Below are positions 12,555 through 22,528 of a stretch of 64,000 bases of DNA, piece after piece. Source of the stretch: Monosporascus cannonballus (taxonomy: Eukaryota > Ascomycota > Sordariomycetes > Xylariales); the NCBI GenBank assembly GCA_004154925.1, contig QJNS01000011.1:310001-374000 (forward strand). The letters run 5' to 3'. The notes beneath the pieces were generated by a model. That model made no database searches. It had not been told where the DNA came from and saw only the letters and a list, made by a program, of their open reading frames with translations. Position 1 is the stretch's first letter. Every line of letters starts with the position of its first letter. The translations under genes were made by a program, and so were the position numbers.

Positions 12555-14195
12555 TTTCGAGAATTCAAGTATTTCCTAAAAGGAAATTTGCATCAGGTTA
12601 AGGTTTTTACGGATTATCAAAATTTTACCCGATTTATTACGACCAGGGAATTTACCGGACGATAACTTCGTTACGCAGAAAAATTAGCGAATTTCGACTT
12701 TATTATTATTTATAAAAAAGGCTCAGAAAATAACAAAACGGATACCTTAAGTAAACGGCCAGATTTCGAAAAAGAATTGGTTAAAATTAGCCATACGATT
12801 TTCGATATTACTATAGAAGGATATTTACGCCTACGACGAATTACGACAATTCGGGTAATACCTTTCGATATATACCAGAAAATCCAGCAGTATAACGACG
12901 ATCTCTCGGAAAACCAAAGAACGGATAAAATACAAATTTTAGAAAAATACCCAAAAGATTTAGTACGAAAAATATATAAACATTAATTATACGAATATCT
13001 AGAAATTCACAAAACCTTAAAACGGTTTTAACGCATATATTCCTTTTCTAAAATAAAATTAACGGTACAAATAATTATATGGCAATACGATATTTGCGCC
13101 AAAACGAAAGCGTAACGACATAAACTATATAAAAAATTACAATTATTACTAGTTGCAAAACGACCATAATATTTAATTACATTCGACTTTATTATTAAAC
13201 TTTTTATATCAAAAAATCCAATTACAGGAATATATTACGATAATATTTTCGTAATCGTTAACCGATTTACGAAATTTTCTTATTTTTACCATATTACGAA
13301 AATATAAACGCCGAATAAAATATATATACTTTCTTTAGATATAATTTTAGTATATACGGATTATTAATAAAGATTATTTTTAAATAAGAGATTAATATTT
13401 GCATTTAAATTTTAACAAAGCTTTATAATGTAAATCAGCCTAAATCACAAATTATTTAACGTATTTAAACTTTAAACGGATAAATAAATAAAATGGATAA
13501 ACTAAATTTTGGGAATTTATTTATGATCTTACATTAATTACGAATAAAATAATTGAGTTAAAAATTATTAATCACAAAATTAACTTATAATACCAATTTT
13601 TACGAAAATATTAAAATAATATTTACGAACGTAAACTTTAAATTTGTTTCAGGAATTTACAGAAAAATATGCGACGATAATCTAATTAATATTAAAACAA
13701 TCTTTACGTCATAATAATTACCATAATTACATTAAGAAATAAAAACGGAACTAAAATTCGTACGAAATTAAATAAACAAATATTATAACTAGAAAAGGTT
13801 AAAAAAACCAACTTTTGAAAAAAGGAAAATAGTTTTTTTCATTACAAAAAACACTTAAACAAAATAACCTAGCAAAAAGCTCGATTTTAAATATATCGGT
13901 CCATACAAAATTACGAAGAAAATCTTAGAAAATAATTATTAATTAGAACTTTTATTAAATGTTAAATTTTATCTAATTTTTTATATTTCCTTATTCGAAT
14001 TAATAACAGATATAATCAAAATATATATAATACCGAATAACGTAAAAATGAAAAGCGAATGAACGTGCGGGGTGGAGGGAATCCTCGGTGTATGAGAATG
14101 AAGCGGATTTACCCAATACTTAATTAAATGAAAAAAATATCCGGATATCGAAAATACCTAAAAACATATTAAAAATTTTATTGGCGCCTAGCGTC
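12555..14195 (+). pseudogene. 3' part of pol of chromovirus C: RNase H, integrase, chromodomain (broken)
   Basis: Continuation of the gene interrupted at 5529. RNase H ends with DFIIIYKKGSENNKTDTLSK (12687-12750), followed by the linker frame open to 12984. The integrase core is at about 13180-13700 (FVIVNRFTKFSYFYH; the metal-binding residues are partly lost). Integrase C-terminal YIGPYKITKKILE is at about 13890-13940 and a chromodomain relic (FTQYLIK*KKYPDIENT) at about 14105-14165. The chromodomain puts the element in the chromovirus branch of Ty3/gypsy. Fragments of open frame (69 codons at 12777) are the least damaged part of the gene, not an independent gene. Confidence 0.85.
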
Positions 14196-14399
14196 TGTTA
14201 AAAAACCTTTACCAATAACGATAGAACCACCCGAGATAATGATATTCCAGTTTATAAGATCCAAAAAAGAAAGCCCTTAGTCCACCGCATTCTAATTAAT
14301 AATATTTACCTTACGTAAAACCTGAACCTTAATTATAAATTTTAATTCCAATTGCACAAAGTTATTAAAATCGTCCAAAAATTAAAGGGTAGGATTAAC

Positions 14400-14751
14400 A
14401 AATTTCGTACCCTGGGATTGATAATGCTGGCGTTAATAACGTATACGAAAAAAACGCACAAAAGTTTCAGATAAAAACTTTTCGGCCGTTAGTTTTTCCT
14501 TTTTTAATTTTTTCAACTTTGCGATATAACGATTAATTATGGAAACGGAAATTCTTATCCCGTCGCATAAACGACCTCGACGAACATATTCTTTATAACG
14601 AAAAACCTCGTTTATTATTTGATAATTAAGCTGCCGAGCAGAACAAAAAAATACAAAGTATTACGTCAAAACTTTCGAATTTAATTAAATTAACCAAAGC
14701 AAGTTGTTATTCGGATTTGTGAAAACGACGCTTAAACATACCGGAAAACAT
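14400..14751 (-). pseudogene. Accessory Cys-rich protein gene of element C, antisense to pol (decayed)
   Basis: On the minus strand from ATG 14751: MFSGMFKRRFHKSE, then after stops and frame changes CIFLFCSAA and NEVFRYKEYVRRGRLCDG. The last segment matches RYKECINRNRFCDG in element D. The same sequence occurs in element F at 53160-53524. Position is the same as in the other elements: between the chromodomain end of pol and the 3' LTR, in antisense. Too decayed for a full protein. Confidence 0.55.
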
Positions 14752-14825
14752 ATTGGATAAATGCAAAAAGCTTACCGAAAAAAAAAGAAAATCTTAAGGG
14801 CAAGATTTGTAAAAAGAGAAGATCG

Positions 14826-15206
14826 TATTATGGCCTAATAAGTTACGGTTTTCAAAAACAGCCTGTTATAACCTAACTATAAATACGCGGTAAAGTAGGT
14901 TACGTAATAAATTACCAACTTATTGGTAGTAAGCCAGTAAGCCGAATTACCAACTTACTGGTAATAATCCAGGTAGTAGAAATAAAATATATACGCTTAT
15001 TATTTCTATAATTTAAATAATTTTAACTTGCAATACTTATTAATATTAATCGTTTACAATATAACAATTCGTTACCTAAGGCACCTTTAGTATTGCGAAA
15101 CATAATACGATTATTATATTTATTACTTAGATTCCCACGATATTCCTGCTCACATAAACCCGTACGACTAAGGTTTAATAGTTGGTTAAACCCCTTAGCC
15201 GTCACA
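14826..15206 (+). repeat. 3' LTR of chromovirus C
   Basis: 381 bp, TATTATGGCC ... AGCCGTCACA. It has two rather than three copies of the internal 35-bp unit, which accounts for the length difference to the 5' LTR. AACTTGCAATA at 15025-15035 is the candidate R start discussed under self-priming. The minus-strand open frame 15023-15205 is LTR sequence, not a gene. Confidence 0.9.
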
Positions 15207-15211
15207 AATAT

Positions 15212-15540
15212 TACGAATATTAAATTTAATTTAAATCAATCCTGTTAATAAAATAATATAATAAAATAAAATTAATTATTTTTATAATATTAATTTATTA
15301 CTTTTTACGTAAATACATTTTTATTATTTATTATATAAATATCATAATGTAATTATTTTAAAATATTTTCTTAATAATTTAATACTTAATATTATTTAAT
15401 TATAATTATAATAATAATTTTTTTTTTATATTTTAGGCTAAATTAAGTATTTTACACGAATATTAAATCTTCTATAGGTAATCCGTAAGTATTTTTATAT
15501 TTGGAAAAATTCTTACGGATACTCGATAGGTAATGTTGAA
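15212..15540. other. AT-rich left shoulder of the GC island
   Basis: No gene visible. The first 250 bp are nearly pure A/T. From about 15475 the sequence is a strongly AT-shifted copy of the unit that appears intact at 15547-15602. Confidence 0.65.
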
Positions 15541-15650
15541 TTCCCATGGGTGACCCGTGGGTATTTTTGAATTTTAGGAAATTCTTACGGGTGACCCGTG
15601 AGAATTCCGCGCTACCCACGGCACCCCACGGGTCCGTGGGTAAAAGTGCA
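15475..15650. repeat. Degenerate CCCGTGGGT palindromic repeat at the left edge of the island
   Basis: Repeated short palindromes of the type GGGTGACCCGTGGGTA / TACCCACGG. A longer unit (TGGGTGACCCGTGGGTATTT ... CTTACGGG) occurs twice: one copy near 15475-15527 has C-to-T and G-to-A changes, the other at 15547-15602 is intact. Similar motifs lie at the other island edge (35575-35630). Nature unknown; not a telomere repeat. Confidence 0.6.
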
Positions 15651-15672
15651 TGGGTGGGTATTCTCGCCCTAG

Positions 15673-16623
15673 AGCACTCTGGAAGACTATGGTCTCTGGG
15701 AACCCAACTTTGCGTCGCTGATCAACCTAACGGTTGGCGACATGGCCCAACCCTTGCTTGGCTTGGCCGAGGAAGTATTCGACGACTTGGCAAATCGAGT
15801 CGATGCTATTTGCCACTCTGGTGCTCTCGTCGACTGGATGCGACCACTGGAAGACTACATTGGCCCTAATGTCGTTAGCACCCACGAGGTTCTGCGCCTA
15901 GCCTCGCGCGGCTGTGCCAAGGCAGTCCACCTGGTGTCCACGATCTCCACATTACCTAAGCATATGGGCCTAGACCTTACCGAGGGAGACCAAGAATACG
16001 GCTATGGAGCCTCAAAATACATTGCAGAGAGGATGATGGCAGCGGCTCGTTGGCGTGGCGCCAGGGCATCTGTCTACCGCTTACCATACGTCACTGCCTC
16101 AACAACGACTGGTTGCTTTCGGCGTGATCGCGGTGACTTCCTGCATAACTTGATTGTCGGAAGCCTTGAGATGGGAGCGTTCCCATCATTGGATGCTGAT
16201 ATGTCCGCGGTGCTACCCATCGATTACCTCAGTAAAACTATTGTCGCCGTGATGACACAAAACGTGCATCGAATAGGTTGGGACTTTGACTTTTTGAACA
16301 CGCGTGCGCCAACCTGCGATGACTTTTTCAAGCTGATAGGTGCCGTTAGTGGCGGGAAGGAGATCGTAACCTTCAGTACGTGGAAGCAACGGGCACTGGA
16401 CTATGCTACCGGACACCCGACAAGCCCACTAGCCCGCATCACTAGTGTCTTTGACAGATATACAGACGAAACCGCGGCTGGTATGTTTAAGGGTTCATCT
16501 GTTGGAAAGCACGTCTTTGGAAGCAATGATCACCCTGCGCCGTTAATGAACGAGCAGTTCATTTGCACATATCTAAACCGTATCAAGACTGTACGCATCA
16601 GTCAACTCCCTAACGGGACTTGA
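15673..16623 (+). pseudogene. C-terminal fragment of an NRPS or PKS-NRPS thioester reductase (R) domain
   Basis: Open frame of about 316 codons ending TGA 16621-16623, with an in-frame TAG at 15670 just before it. It matches the terminal NADPH-dependent reductase domain that releases products from NRPS or PKS-NRPS enzymes as aldehyde or alcohol: [39 protein letters not shown], the Ser of HLVSTIST, and the catalytic YGASK (Tyr codon 16003-16005, Lys 16015-16017), then [20 protein letters not shown] and [15 protein letters not shown]. The N-terminal Rossmann part with the NADPH-binding GxxGxxG loop is absent, and so are all upstream adenylation, condensation and carrier domains; repeats occupy the place where they should be. 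The fragment is GC-balanced and free of RIP stops. I infer the tail of a synthetase gene cut off by rearrangement. An internal ATG at 15742 could start a 293-aa product, but without cofactor binding it should be inactive. Confidence 0.82.
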
Positions 16624-17096
16624 CCGTTGCAGGCGTTAAACAGCCAGTCCTGGTGTCTCTGGAAGACCCCATAAATAAGTAATGTAGTATATTATAGCTA
16701 ATTACAAGGACAATAATTTGTAGCAGATTCATAGGCAGTGATTACTTTGGTTGATATATTGGTCTGTAATCTATAGGGGTAAATACCAACTACCCCGCAA
16801 CTCTTTTATGGATTTACAACATTTTTAAAAACTGTCACACTTACTAAGGAGTAGATGCACAGCTCTTGAGGGTATATTGACTTGTAGGAAGCTAGGAAGC
16901 GTTGATCCCACTTGCTGTGGGTGATCCACTGATATAGGGCTTTTGGGCTCCGATATTGCTGCCCAACAGAAAGGGGGGCCCTTTCCACGACAAAAACATA
17001 ATGGCAGATTACAGGCATATAATACAAGTGGTCCCCCAGATCCCTCCTTTGCAAAGAGATCAGAAATAGAGAGATGTAAGAAAGACGGATTCTGTT
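16624..17096. other. Non-coding spacer between convergent gene remnants
   Basis: GC-balanced to mildly AT-rich, lying between the 3' ends of the reductase fragment (+) and the NLR gene (-). Frames here are short and overlap one another; no motif recognised. Confidence 0.6.
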
Positions 17097-17179
17097 TTAT
17101 AAATCGTGGTGAATCTCCTGCCAGGACTGTAGTAGCTGCACCACCGCCTTGCGCCCGTTCTCTGCTGCCCATAACAACG

Positions 17180-17340
17180 GCGTCTTGCCATTTTTGTCTT
17201 TGGCCTCGATATCGGCGCCATTTTCAAGAAGCTGCTGTACAACAGCCCCGTGCCCGTACCATTCTGCTAACCATAGCGGCGTCCAGCCATTTTTGTCTTT
17301 GGCCTCGATATCGGCGCCTTTTTCGAGAAGCTGCCGTACA
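17180..17340 (-). repeat. Near-identical 99-bp ankyrin repeat units
   Basis: Two consecutive 33-codon ankyrin repeats ([19 protein letters not shown] and [19 protein letters not shown]) are almost identical at the DNA level, spaced 99 bp (for example 17187 and 17286). A further closely similar unit lies beyond the insertion at 17720-17770. Low divergence between units is typical of fungal NLR repeats kept alike by unequal exchange. Confidence 0.8.
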
Positions 17341-17369
17341 ACATCCCGGTACCCGTACCCTATTGCCAG

Positions 17370-17709
17370 TCTAGGAATTCGGAGTTTTAACTCCGGAAAA
17401 GTGGGTCTATCCCTATTCGAGGTGGCGAAGATGGCAAAAGACTTCGTAAGACTTCCAAAGTCTTCCAAAGTCTTCCAAAGCTTTCCATTTGATTAATAAT
17501 AGAAAATACTGACTAGTAATGGAATGATAAAGCTTAATAAGCCATTTTTTCACATATATATATAGCCCTGAATTTCCCCAGCTGTTGTTGGGCTTCCATA
17601 GCTGGAATGTAGTCAATTCTATCTTCTGTGACACACCTTGAGTCTCCCCCGAACGTTTTCCCATACAAATCTTTGCAGGGTAGCCTCACCTTCTATCACA
17701 ATTCCTAGA
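17370..17709. mobile_element. 340-bp non-autonomous element with 10-bp terminal inverted repeats, inserted in the NLR ankyrin region
   Basis: Begins TCTAGGAATT and ends AATTCCTAGA, a perfect 10-bp inverted repeat, and is flanked by GCCAG on both sides (17365-17369, 17710-17714). Removing it and one GCCAG rejoins the ankyrin frame across the site (TPLLLA then IGYGYRDVV). Inside are CGGAGTTTTAACTCCG (a palindrome next to the left end), three to four copies of CTTCCAAAGT at 17450-17480, and a TATATATA run. No coding capacity. The 5-bp duplication does not fit the usual TA, 8-bp or 9-bp duplications of fungal Tc1/mariner, hAT or MULE elements, and the ends are not TG...CA as in LTRs. Superfamily left open. 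Confidence 0.8.
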
Positions 17710-18649
17710 GCCAGCAATAGCGGCGTCCGGCCATTTTTGCCTTTGGCCTCGACATCGGCGCCCCTTGTCGAGAAGCTGCTGTATAACAGCCCCGTGCCCG
17801 TTGTCTGCTGCTAACCATAGCGGCGTCCGGCCATAGCTATCCTTCACATCGAGGTCATATTTCCCCATAATCTCCACTACTTCTTCAAGGTCAAAGTATG
17901 CTGCTAGATGCAACCCAGTCATTCGCTTTGGGACCTCTTGACTGAAGTCCGAGTGCGTCGAGTAGCGCTTTGACGTCGGTAATGCTTGACTCGATGCTTC
18001 AACATGAGTTTGCTTCTGGAGAAAGGATAAAACATCTTGACAAGTCGAGGCAAGACGGGCATGATGTCCCCAGTTGTGACTAGCGGAATCGCGAAATGGA
18101 TTCGATTCCAGGCGGTCCTCAAATACCACGTCGGTTTGCGCAAAGCCGCTTTCAAATGACTGAAATAAGAGATAGGTACTGCAGATTGCTGTAATATTAG
18201 TTTGTGCATCCGGAAACCATTTGTTCTGTGTTCGCTCAAAATATTCCTGGGTTGTATAATGGACTAGGCGGATTATGCCGGTCTCCTTGTCGACCGCCAC
18301 TAATCCTGCACAGACTGAGATCATGTCTTCGATCTTTCCAAGGTTATCCATGTCAAGTTGGCGATCCCCGACTCTTACTGCAAGCGCGTGCTGAACTTCT
18401 AATATTGTGAGCGGTCGCTTTGCACAGACGATCCAAGACAAAACCTTTTTTGCGAGTGATCGAAAGCCTTCTCTCTGACTTTCGATTCTCACCATTGCAT
18501 CGTCATACGCTTGAGCTAATAGTTCGATTTTCTGATCTTCTGTTAATGTCGGCTGGGCTTGCTTCTGGAGATTCTCCAACCCATTATACATTTCCCTTGG
18601 TGAAGTCTTGTCTTGAAGGGAGTCGAGGTAGAGGTGAGCTAATAGAAAC

Positions 18650-18700
18650 CTGACAGGCGTTAGTTAAAAGATCCTCATTTTCGTAATCGGTTATACATAC
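18650..18700 (-). other. Spliceosomal intron in the NLR gene
   Basis: 51 bp, 5' GTATGT, branch-like CTAAC, 3' CAG. Splicing joins GATAGGAT with GTTTCTATTAGCT to give D-R-M-F-L-L-A, which matches the family consensus at the end of NACHT. Without splicing there are two in-frame stops. The intron is a multiple of three, so the frame is the same on both sides. Confidence 0.85.
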
Positions 18701-20664
18701 ATCCTATCTATAGCCATTGTGATTCCAAGTTTGATTTTGTTTTGCATGTCTTGCTTCTTTGAGACAAATTTTGGGAGTTCAGACATACGGCTGTCGAGGT
18801 ATATGTCTATATCTTCGTTCCTAGCAAAGATTTCAAGCGAAATACAGTGTTTGAATTCGTTCTCAATATCTGGGTTGGGTCGTGAGGTTGCGAAGATATT
18901 TGCTGTAGTCGTAGCCTGTAAGTTGAATAATGCCTGTAGGAACTTTGATCGGCACCCATCCAACACCTGGCATTCGTCAAGCGCGTCGACGATAATGAAC
19001 AACTTTGAGTAAATTGCGGTTACTGTAAAGAGAACTTTCATGATCTCGTCCAGTGATGGTTTGGTTCGTTTCTGTTCGTGCTGGTCATAGAGGTCTTTCA
19101 CACTCTTTGGAAGGGGAGGCTGATTTTGAGCTAATTGTTTCAGCACGCTCGCCAGTAGGTCATCAACCTTCTGCTCATCTTTCCGCCGGAAGTTACAGTA
19201 TATGTACGCGATATTAACAGTTGGGTCCTTTTGAAATCGCGTGGTAAGGTCGTGTACCACGGTCGATGTGAGAATTGTCTTTCCCGTTCCAGGGATCCCT
19301 GGACAGAATAGCGTCTGCTTGCTTCTCTTGAGCTAAGTCCAGTATTTTTCAGAGTCGAGGAGCTATTGGCCAGTTCCTGGTTGTGGCCTCCTGAGGAAGT
19401 CGCTCTGTTGACGACCATAGTTAACTGGCGTGATCCAGTCGAGGAGCTCAAGATCCTCTTTTTTATTCATCTGATACTTTAGGGCTTTAACGTTTCCTTC
19501 GGTTCTGGATATAGAGGCAAGAACTATATTTCTAGTTAGAGCCATGCTTTGTTGTATTTGGAGGCTTGAAAATGACGAAGCGAGTTCTTTAATCTTCTTT
19601 TTAGCATCCACCTTATTCGGTAGAATTCGACAAAAAAGGTCTTTCGCATATGCAGCCGCCGTCATCGCCGTATACCCCTGCCATACCTTGTTTTTATGTA
19701 TATCTGAATAGTCGCAGATGCCCCGGATGGCCAGGTATGGAAAATGATTTATTAGTTCTGTGGCCTCCATTTCGAAATAAAGAACCTTTTTCTCTTTTTC
19801 GAATCGATTTCGCACCGAAGCGTCCTTTATTAACTGGTTGGCCGAAGCAATGAAACCATTATAAATCGCCGTGTTATTCTCATTTTTAGTCCGTGCGACC
19901 CGGGATACCAATTTGGATGTGTCGTTACTAGTGGCAGTTGTACAGCAACCTTGATCATTATGGACAACGTCGGCTCGATATAGCCTGTCGGTACTCGTGT
20001 CTGGTCGGTTATATTTTTTTCGTTATTTCGACTTTTTCTGGAGGGTAATATCGATAGCCTCTTCCAGGTGGTGACTATCGCTCTCATACTGCGCCTTTAG
20101 TCCACTGACTGCTGTACGTAAAACGGTCGGTGGTTAGTCCAAGAACCCTGTCGTCCGGAATACCTGGTCCTGTATTGTTTTGCCGAAATCGTACTGGAAC
20201 ACCCCACCCTTCCCGTCAGATGGAGTGCTGACTACGATATCACCGAGGCGTATGTCATGTTTTGAATTAGGCGTACTACCACCGATGCCGACCATTAGAC
20301 CAATCCTGATATTGGGAAAGCTGTGCAACATATCCCTTGCAACGCTAGCAGCAAAGGCTGTCCCATATTTTCCGTCTGGCAATACGGCAATGACGATATT
20401 GTGTTTCCTTATCTCCCCTAGGGTATAATCGTTATTATCGTTCGGCGATTGATATTCAGGCCTCCCGTGCTCCTTGTCGAGGAAAGCTCGCGCGGCAACG
20501 TACTCGGTGGTTATAGCGCAGATCCAGCCGACTGTATAGTCTCCATTTGCCAATTGCAGCTTTATAGCACCAGTCCCTGAGGACCGATCCACGCCACTCT
20601 CAGTTTTCCTTCTGTTCCCTACACTGGATATCCCTGACTCATCGTCGATGGTTCTCCTTGGCAT

Positions 20665-21614
20665 CTCTGGGGCCTTTTGGAAGCTGTGTCACAACACTGA
20701 CTTGTAGATTCTGTAGATTTTCGGTGCTCAGGTATACGCAGCCAGTTCTGGCCAGTCTTTTTGATCGGGTTCGCGGGTTTTAGAGGTAGAAGCTGAAGGG
20801 AAGAAAGCGCATCGTATAGTAAAGTCGAGAGTTTACCGGCTTGATTCAGTCCATGGGGCTGAATCGGTCAAGGTCATACTATTCTCCGTGCAAAAGTCGT
20901 AGGCAGCAGCCAGAGAGACCAACAGGCTTGTATGATAGGAGCTGGAGATGCGTTGGGTATGTTACAGTTCAGTTCGCAGCCACATTGGCGACGGTATCTC
21001 CTGATTAGCCGCAAGAAAAAAATCGGAAACCAGTAGGAAGTCGACCTCGCGGGGTCGAGAGGGGCGGTGCATTAGGCATTTCGCAGGGCATCTCGCATTC
21101 CGACGGCTGTCATGCAAGCCCTTGATGCTGTAATCCCAAATAGATCATCCTCTTGAGGAATGATGCCGGAAATCGATGAGCGGAACTGTGGATAAACTGG
21201 ACCCCGAGAACGCTTGACGGGTAAGCTTAAGTGGCCTCACTTCCGCAAGTCATGCCCGGTTGAAATAAGCTTTAAAGTGGAGAAATACTTCACACTGCAG
21301 CAGATAATGAGTTAGTAATGTATGAGCGCCAAGACACGCTAAAACGCCGGTCCGGCGAGATTTGAAAATGAGAAAAGAGGAAGCTGATTTTGCCGCCCGC
21401 GTGCAGCTCCAATTTGAGGCTTGGATAGCTAAACAACCTGAATTGGGCTTGAATAAGATAAATCAGGCACTGAGAAAAGACCAGGTCAACCTTCCTAAAG
21501 TTAACAGTTAGCTATAGAATTGCGGTTTATTACATATTGTAAGTCCATCGTAGACCGATCTCGCAGGATCTTCTTTGTTAACGGCTTATAGATATCTTTA
21601 TCTAGGATAAGGAA
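20665..21614. other. GC-balanced non-coding region upstream of the NLR gene
   Basis: About 950 bp holding the presumed promoter of the NLR gene and, further out, a possible 47-codon frame. I recognise no TATA box, operator or domain. It ends in GGAAC (21615-21619), the target duplication of the copia element; the same host sequence continues at 35562. Confidence 0.6.
21368..21511 (+). CDS. Possible small hydrophilic protein or gene fragment, 47 aa
   Basis: ATG 21368 to TAG 21511: MRKEEADFAARVQLQFEAWI then AKQPELGLNKINQALRKDQV and so on. Composition (Lys, Glu, Gln, Ala, Leu) is that of a helical protein and the region has normal GC, unlike the chance frames in AT-rich DNA. I do not recognise it. 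It may be a fragment of a larger lost gene; a stop precedes it in frame. Confidence 0.25.
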   Translation: MRKEEADFAARVQLQFEAWIAKQPELGLNKINQALRKDQVNLPKVNS

Positions 21615-21619
21615 GGAAC

Positions 21620-21782
21620 TGTCAGCTAGCAGGGGGTGCTCTAGCACCCCATATACGGAAGATTCCCTCTGATCGGAACATATATGTTCCGGGACTAGAT
21701 CACCTTAAAATACAGTACGCGTTCTAGAGCACCTATAACTAGTTATAAATACACATATAACTAATATCTCTTATATCTAATA
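21620..21782 (+). repeat. 5' LTR of copia element H
   Basis: Starts TGTCAGC and ends TCTAATA (ancestral TCTGACA). Contains the palindrome GGGGTGCTCTAGCACCCC and a TATAAATACAC box (about 21744). Less mutated than its partner in the U3 half, more in the last 20 bp. Confidence 0.9.
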
Positions 21783-21904
21783 ATTAAAAATCTTATTCTT
21801 TTAATTAAGACATATATTAATTAATTAGCTATTACTAAAACTATATAAGCTATATATCAATTGTAATAATCGAAATACGCTAATAATAATAATAACGACC
21901 GTAT

Positions 21905-22020
21905 CGTTAACGTCCTCCGTTATTTATAAAGAACCCAAGGACTGGGATCGCTTCAAAAGCGAATTCTAATTTAAAGCATATACGTTCGATATTTGGGATT
22001 ATATCGATTCTAATTAAAAC
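21905..22020 (+). pseudogene. Start of copia gag, cut by chromovirus E
   Basis: VIYKEPKDWDRFKSEF*FKAYTFDIWDYIDSN, typical of a fungal copia Gag N-terminus, runs into the LTR of E at 22021. The rest of gag resumes at 28825. Confidence 0.65.
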
Positions 22021-22436
22021 TGTGACGGCTAGGAGGTTTAACCAACTATTAAACCTTAGTCGTACGGGTTTATGTTGGCAGGAGTATCGTGGGAATCTGA
22101 GTAATAAATACAGTAATCGTATTACGTCTCGTAATTCCAAAGGTGCTTTGGGTAACGATGTTATATTGCAAACTGAAACTATCTAAACTATGGAAATAAT
22201 AAGCGTATATATCTTTGTCTTGGCTTAAGGTGTTTACCACGGCTTAACGACACTTTTCTGGTTAAGTCCTTTTAAGCCTCTTTAAGCCCCCTCTGGTGCT
22301 TATCCGGCTTAAATCACTTTAACTAATTAAAGCCTTAAAGCTCTTTAAGCCAGTTACGTAATTTCTTAGCTGGGTCGGGGTTTGGCTTCTTAAAATCCCG
22401 ACCGTTTTCAAAAACTAAAACTGTTAGATTATAATA
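22021..22436 (-). repeat. 3' LTR of chromovirus E
   Basis: 416 bp. The R/U5 half (22021-22210) is close to those of A, C, D and F and little mutated, while U3 (22220-22436) shows many C-to-T/G-to-A differences from the partner LTR. Confidence 0.9.
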
Positions 22437-22528
22437 CGATCTCTCTTTTTCCAAGATCTTTATTCTTAAAAATTAAATTATTCGTTTATTAATTTTTGGT
22501 AAGTAATCTTTCTTTTTTCATATTTATT

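Larger units (their letters stand above)
1245..15206 (+). mobile_element. Ty3/gypsy chromovirus C, RIP-degraded, interrupted by chromovirus D
   Basis: An LTR retrotransposon with both LTRs (1245-1651 and 14826-15206) and a 5-bp target duplication AATAT (1240-1244, 15207-15211). Removing the nested element D and its duplicated TTTCG leaves about 6.9 kb, a normal length for a fungal chromovirus. The order on the plus strand is gag, protease/RT/RNase H, integrase, chromodomain, then an antisense accessory gene before the 3' LTR. Every reading frame is broken by TAA/TAG stops, so the copy is dead. LTR length differs by 26 bp between ends because of a repeat array inside the LTR. Confidence 0.92.
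17097..20664 (-). pseudogene. NLR-type gene: nucleoside phosphorylase-like, NACHT and ankyrin domains (broken)
   Basis: Reads from ATG 20664 to TAA 17097 in one continuous frame except for listed lesions. Domains in order: a PNP/UDP nucleoside phosphorylase-like domain ([70 protein letters not shown]; about 20530-19630); a linker ending [20 protein letters not shown]; a NACHT NTPase with Walker A GIPGTGKT (near 19290) and Walker B LFIIVDALDE (about 19000); a post-NACHT region (SWIVCAKRPLTILEVQHALA, RLVHYTTQEYFERTQ); then ankyrin repeats. This is the architecture of fungal NLRs involved in non-self recognition and heterokaryon incompatibility. Lesions: TAA 20134-20136 (CAA), TAA 20023-20025, TAG 19363-19365 and TAG 19333-19335 (both probably TGG), one extra G (C-run 17761-17764), and a 340-bp insertion at 17370-17709. 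The three stops whose source codon I can infer are the CpA-to-TpA type expected of RIP. The function of the intact family is known; loss here is seen directly. Confidence 0.88.

Noticed and set aside
15475..15650. CCCGTGGGTA repeats as possible telomeric DNA
   Set aside because: Not the TTAGGG-type repeat of ascomycetes, short, palindromic and at the border of a coding island.
16943..17496. Several overlapping plus- and minus-strand frames of 60-143 codons
   Set aside because: Shadows of the ankyrin repeats; the repeat structure keeps alternative frames open. Only the minus frame ending at 17097 gives ankyrin motifs.
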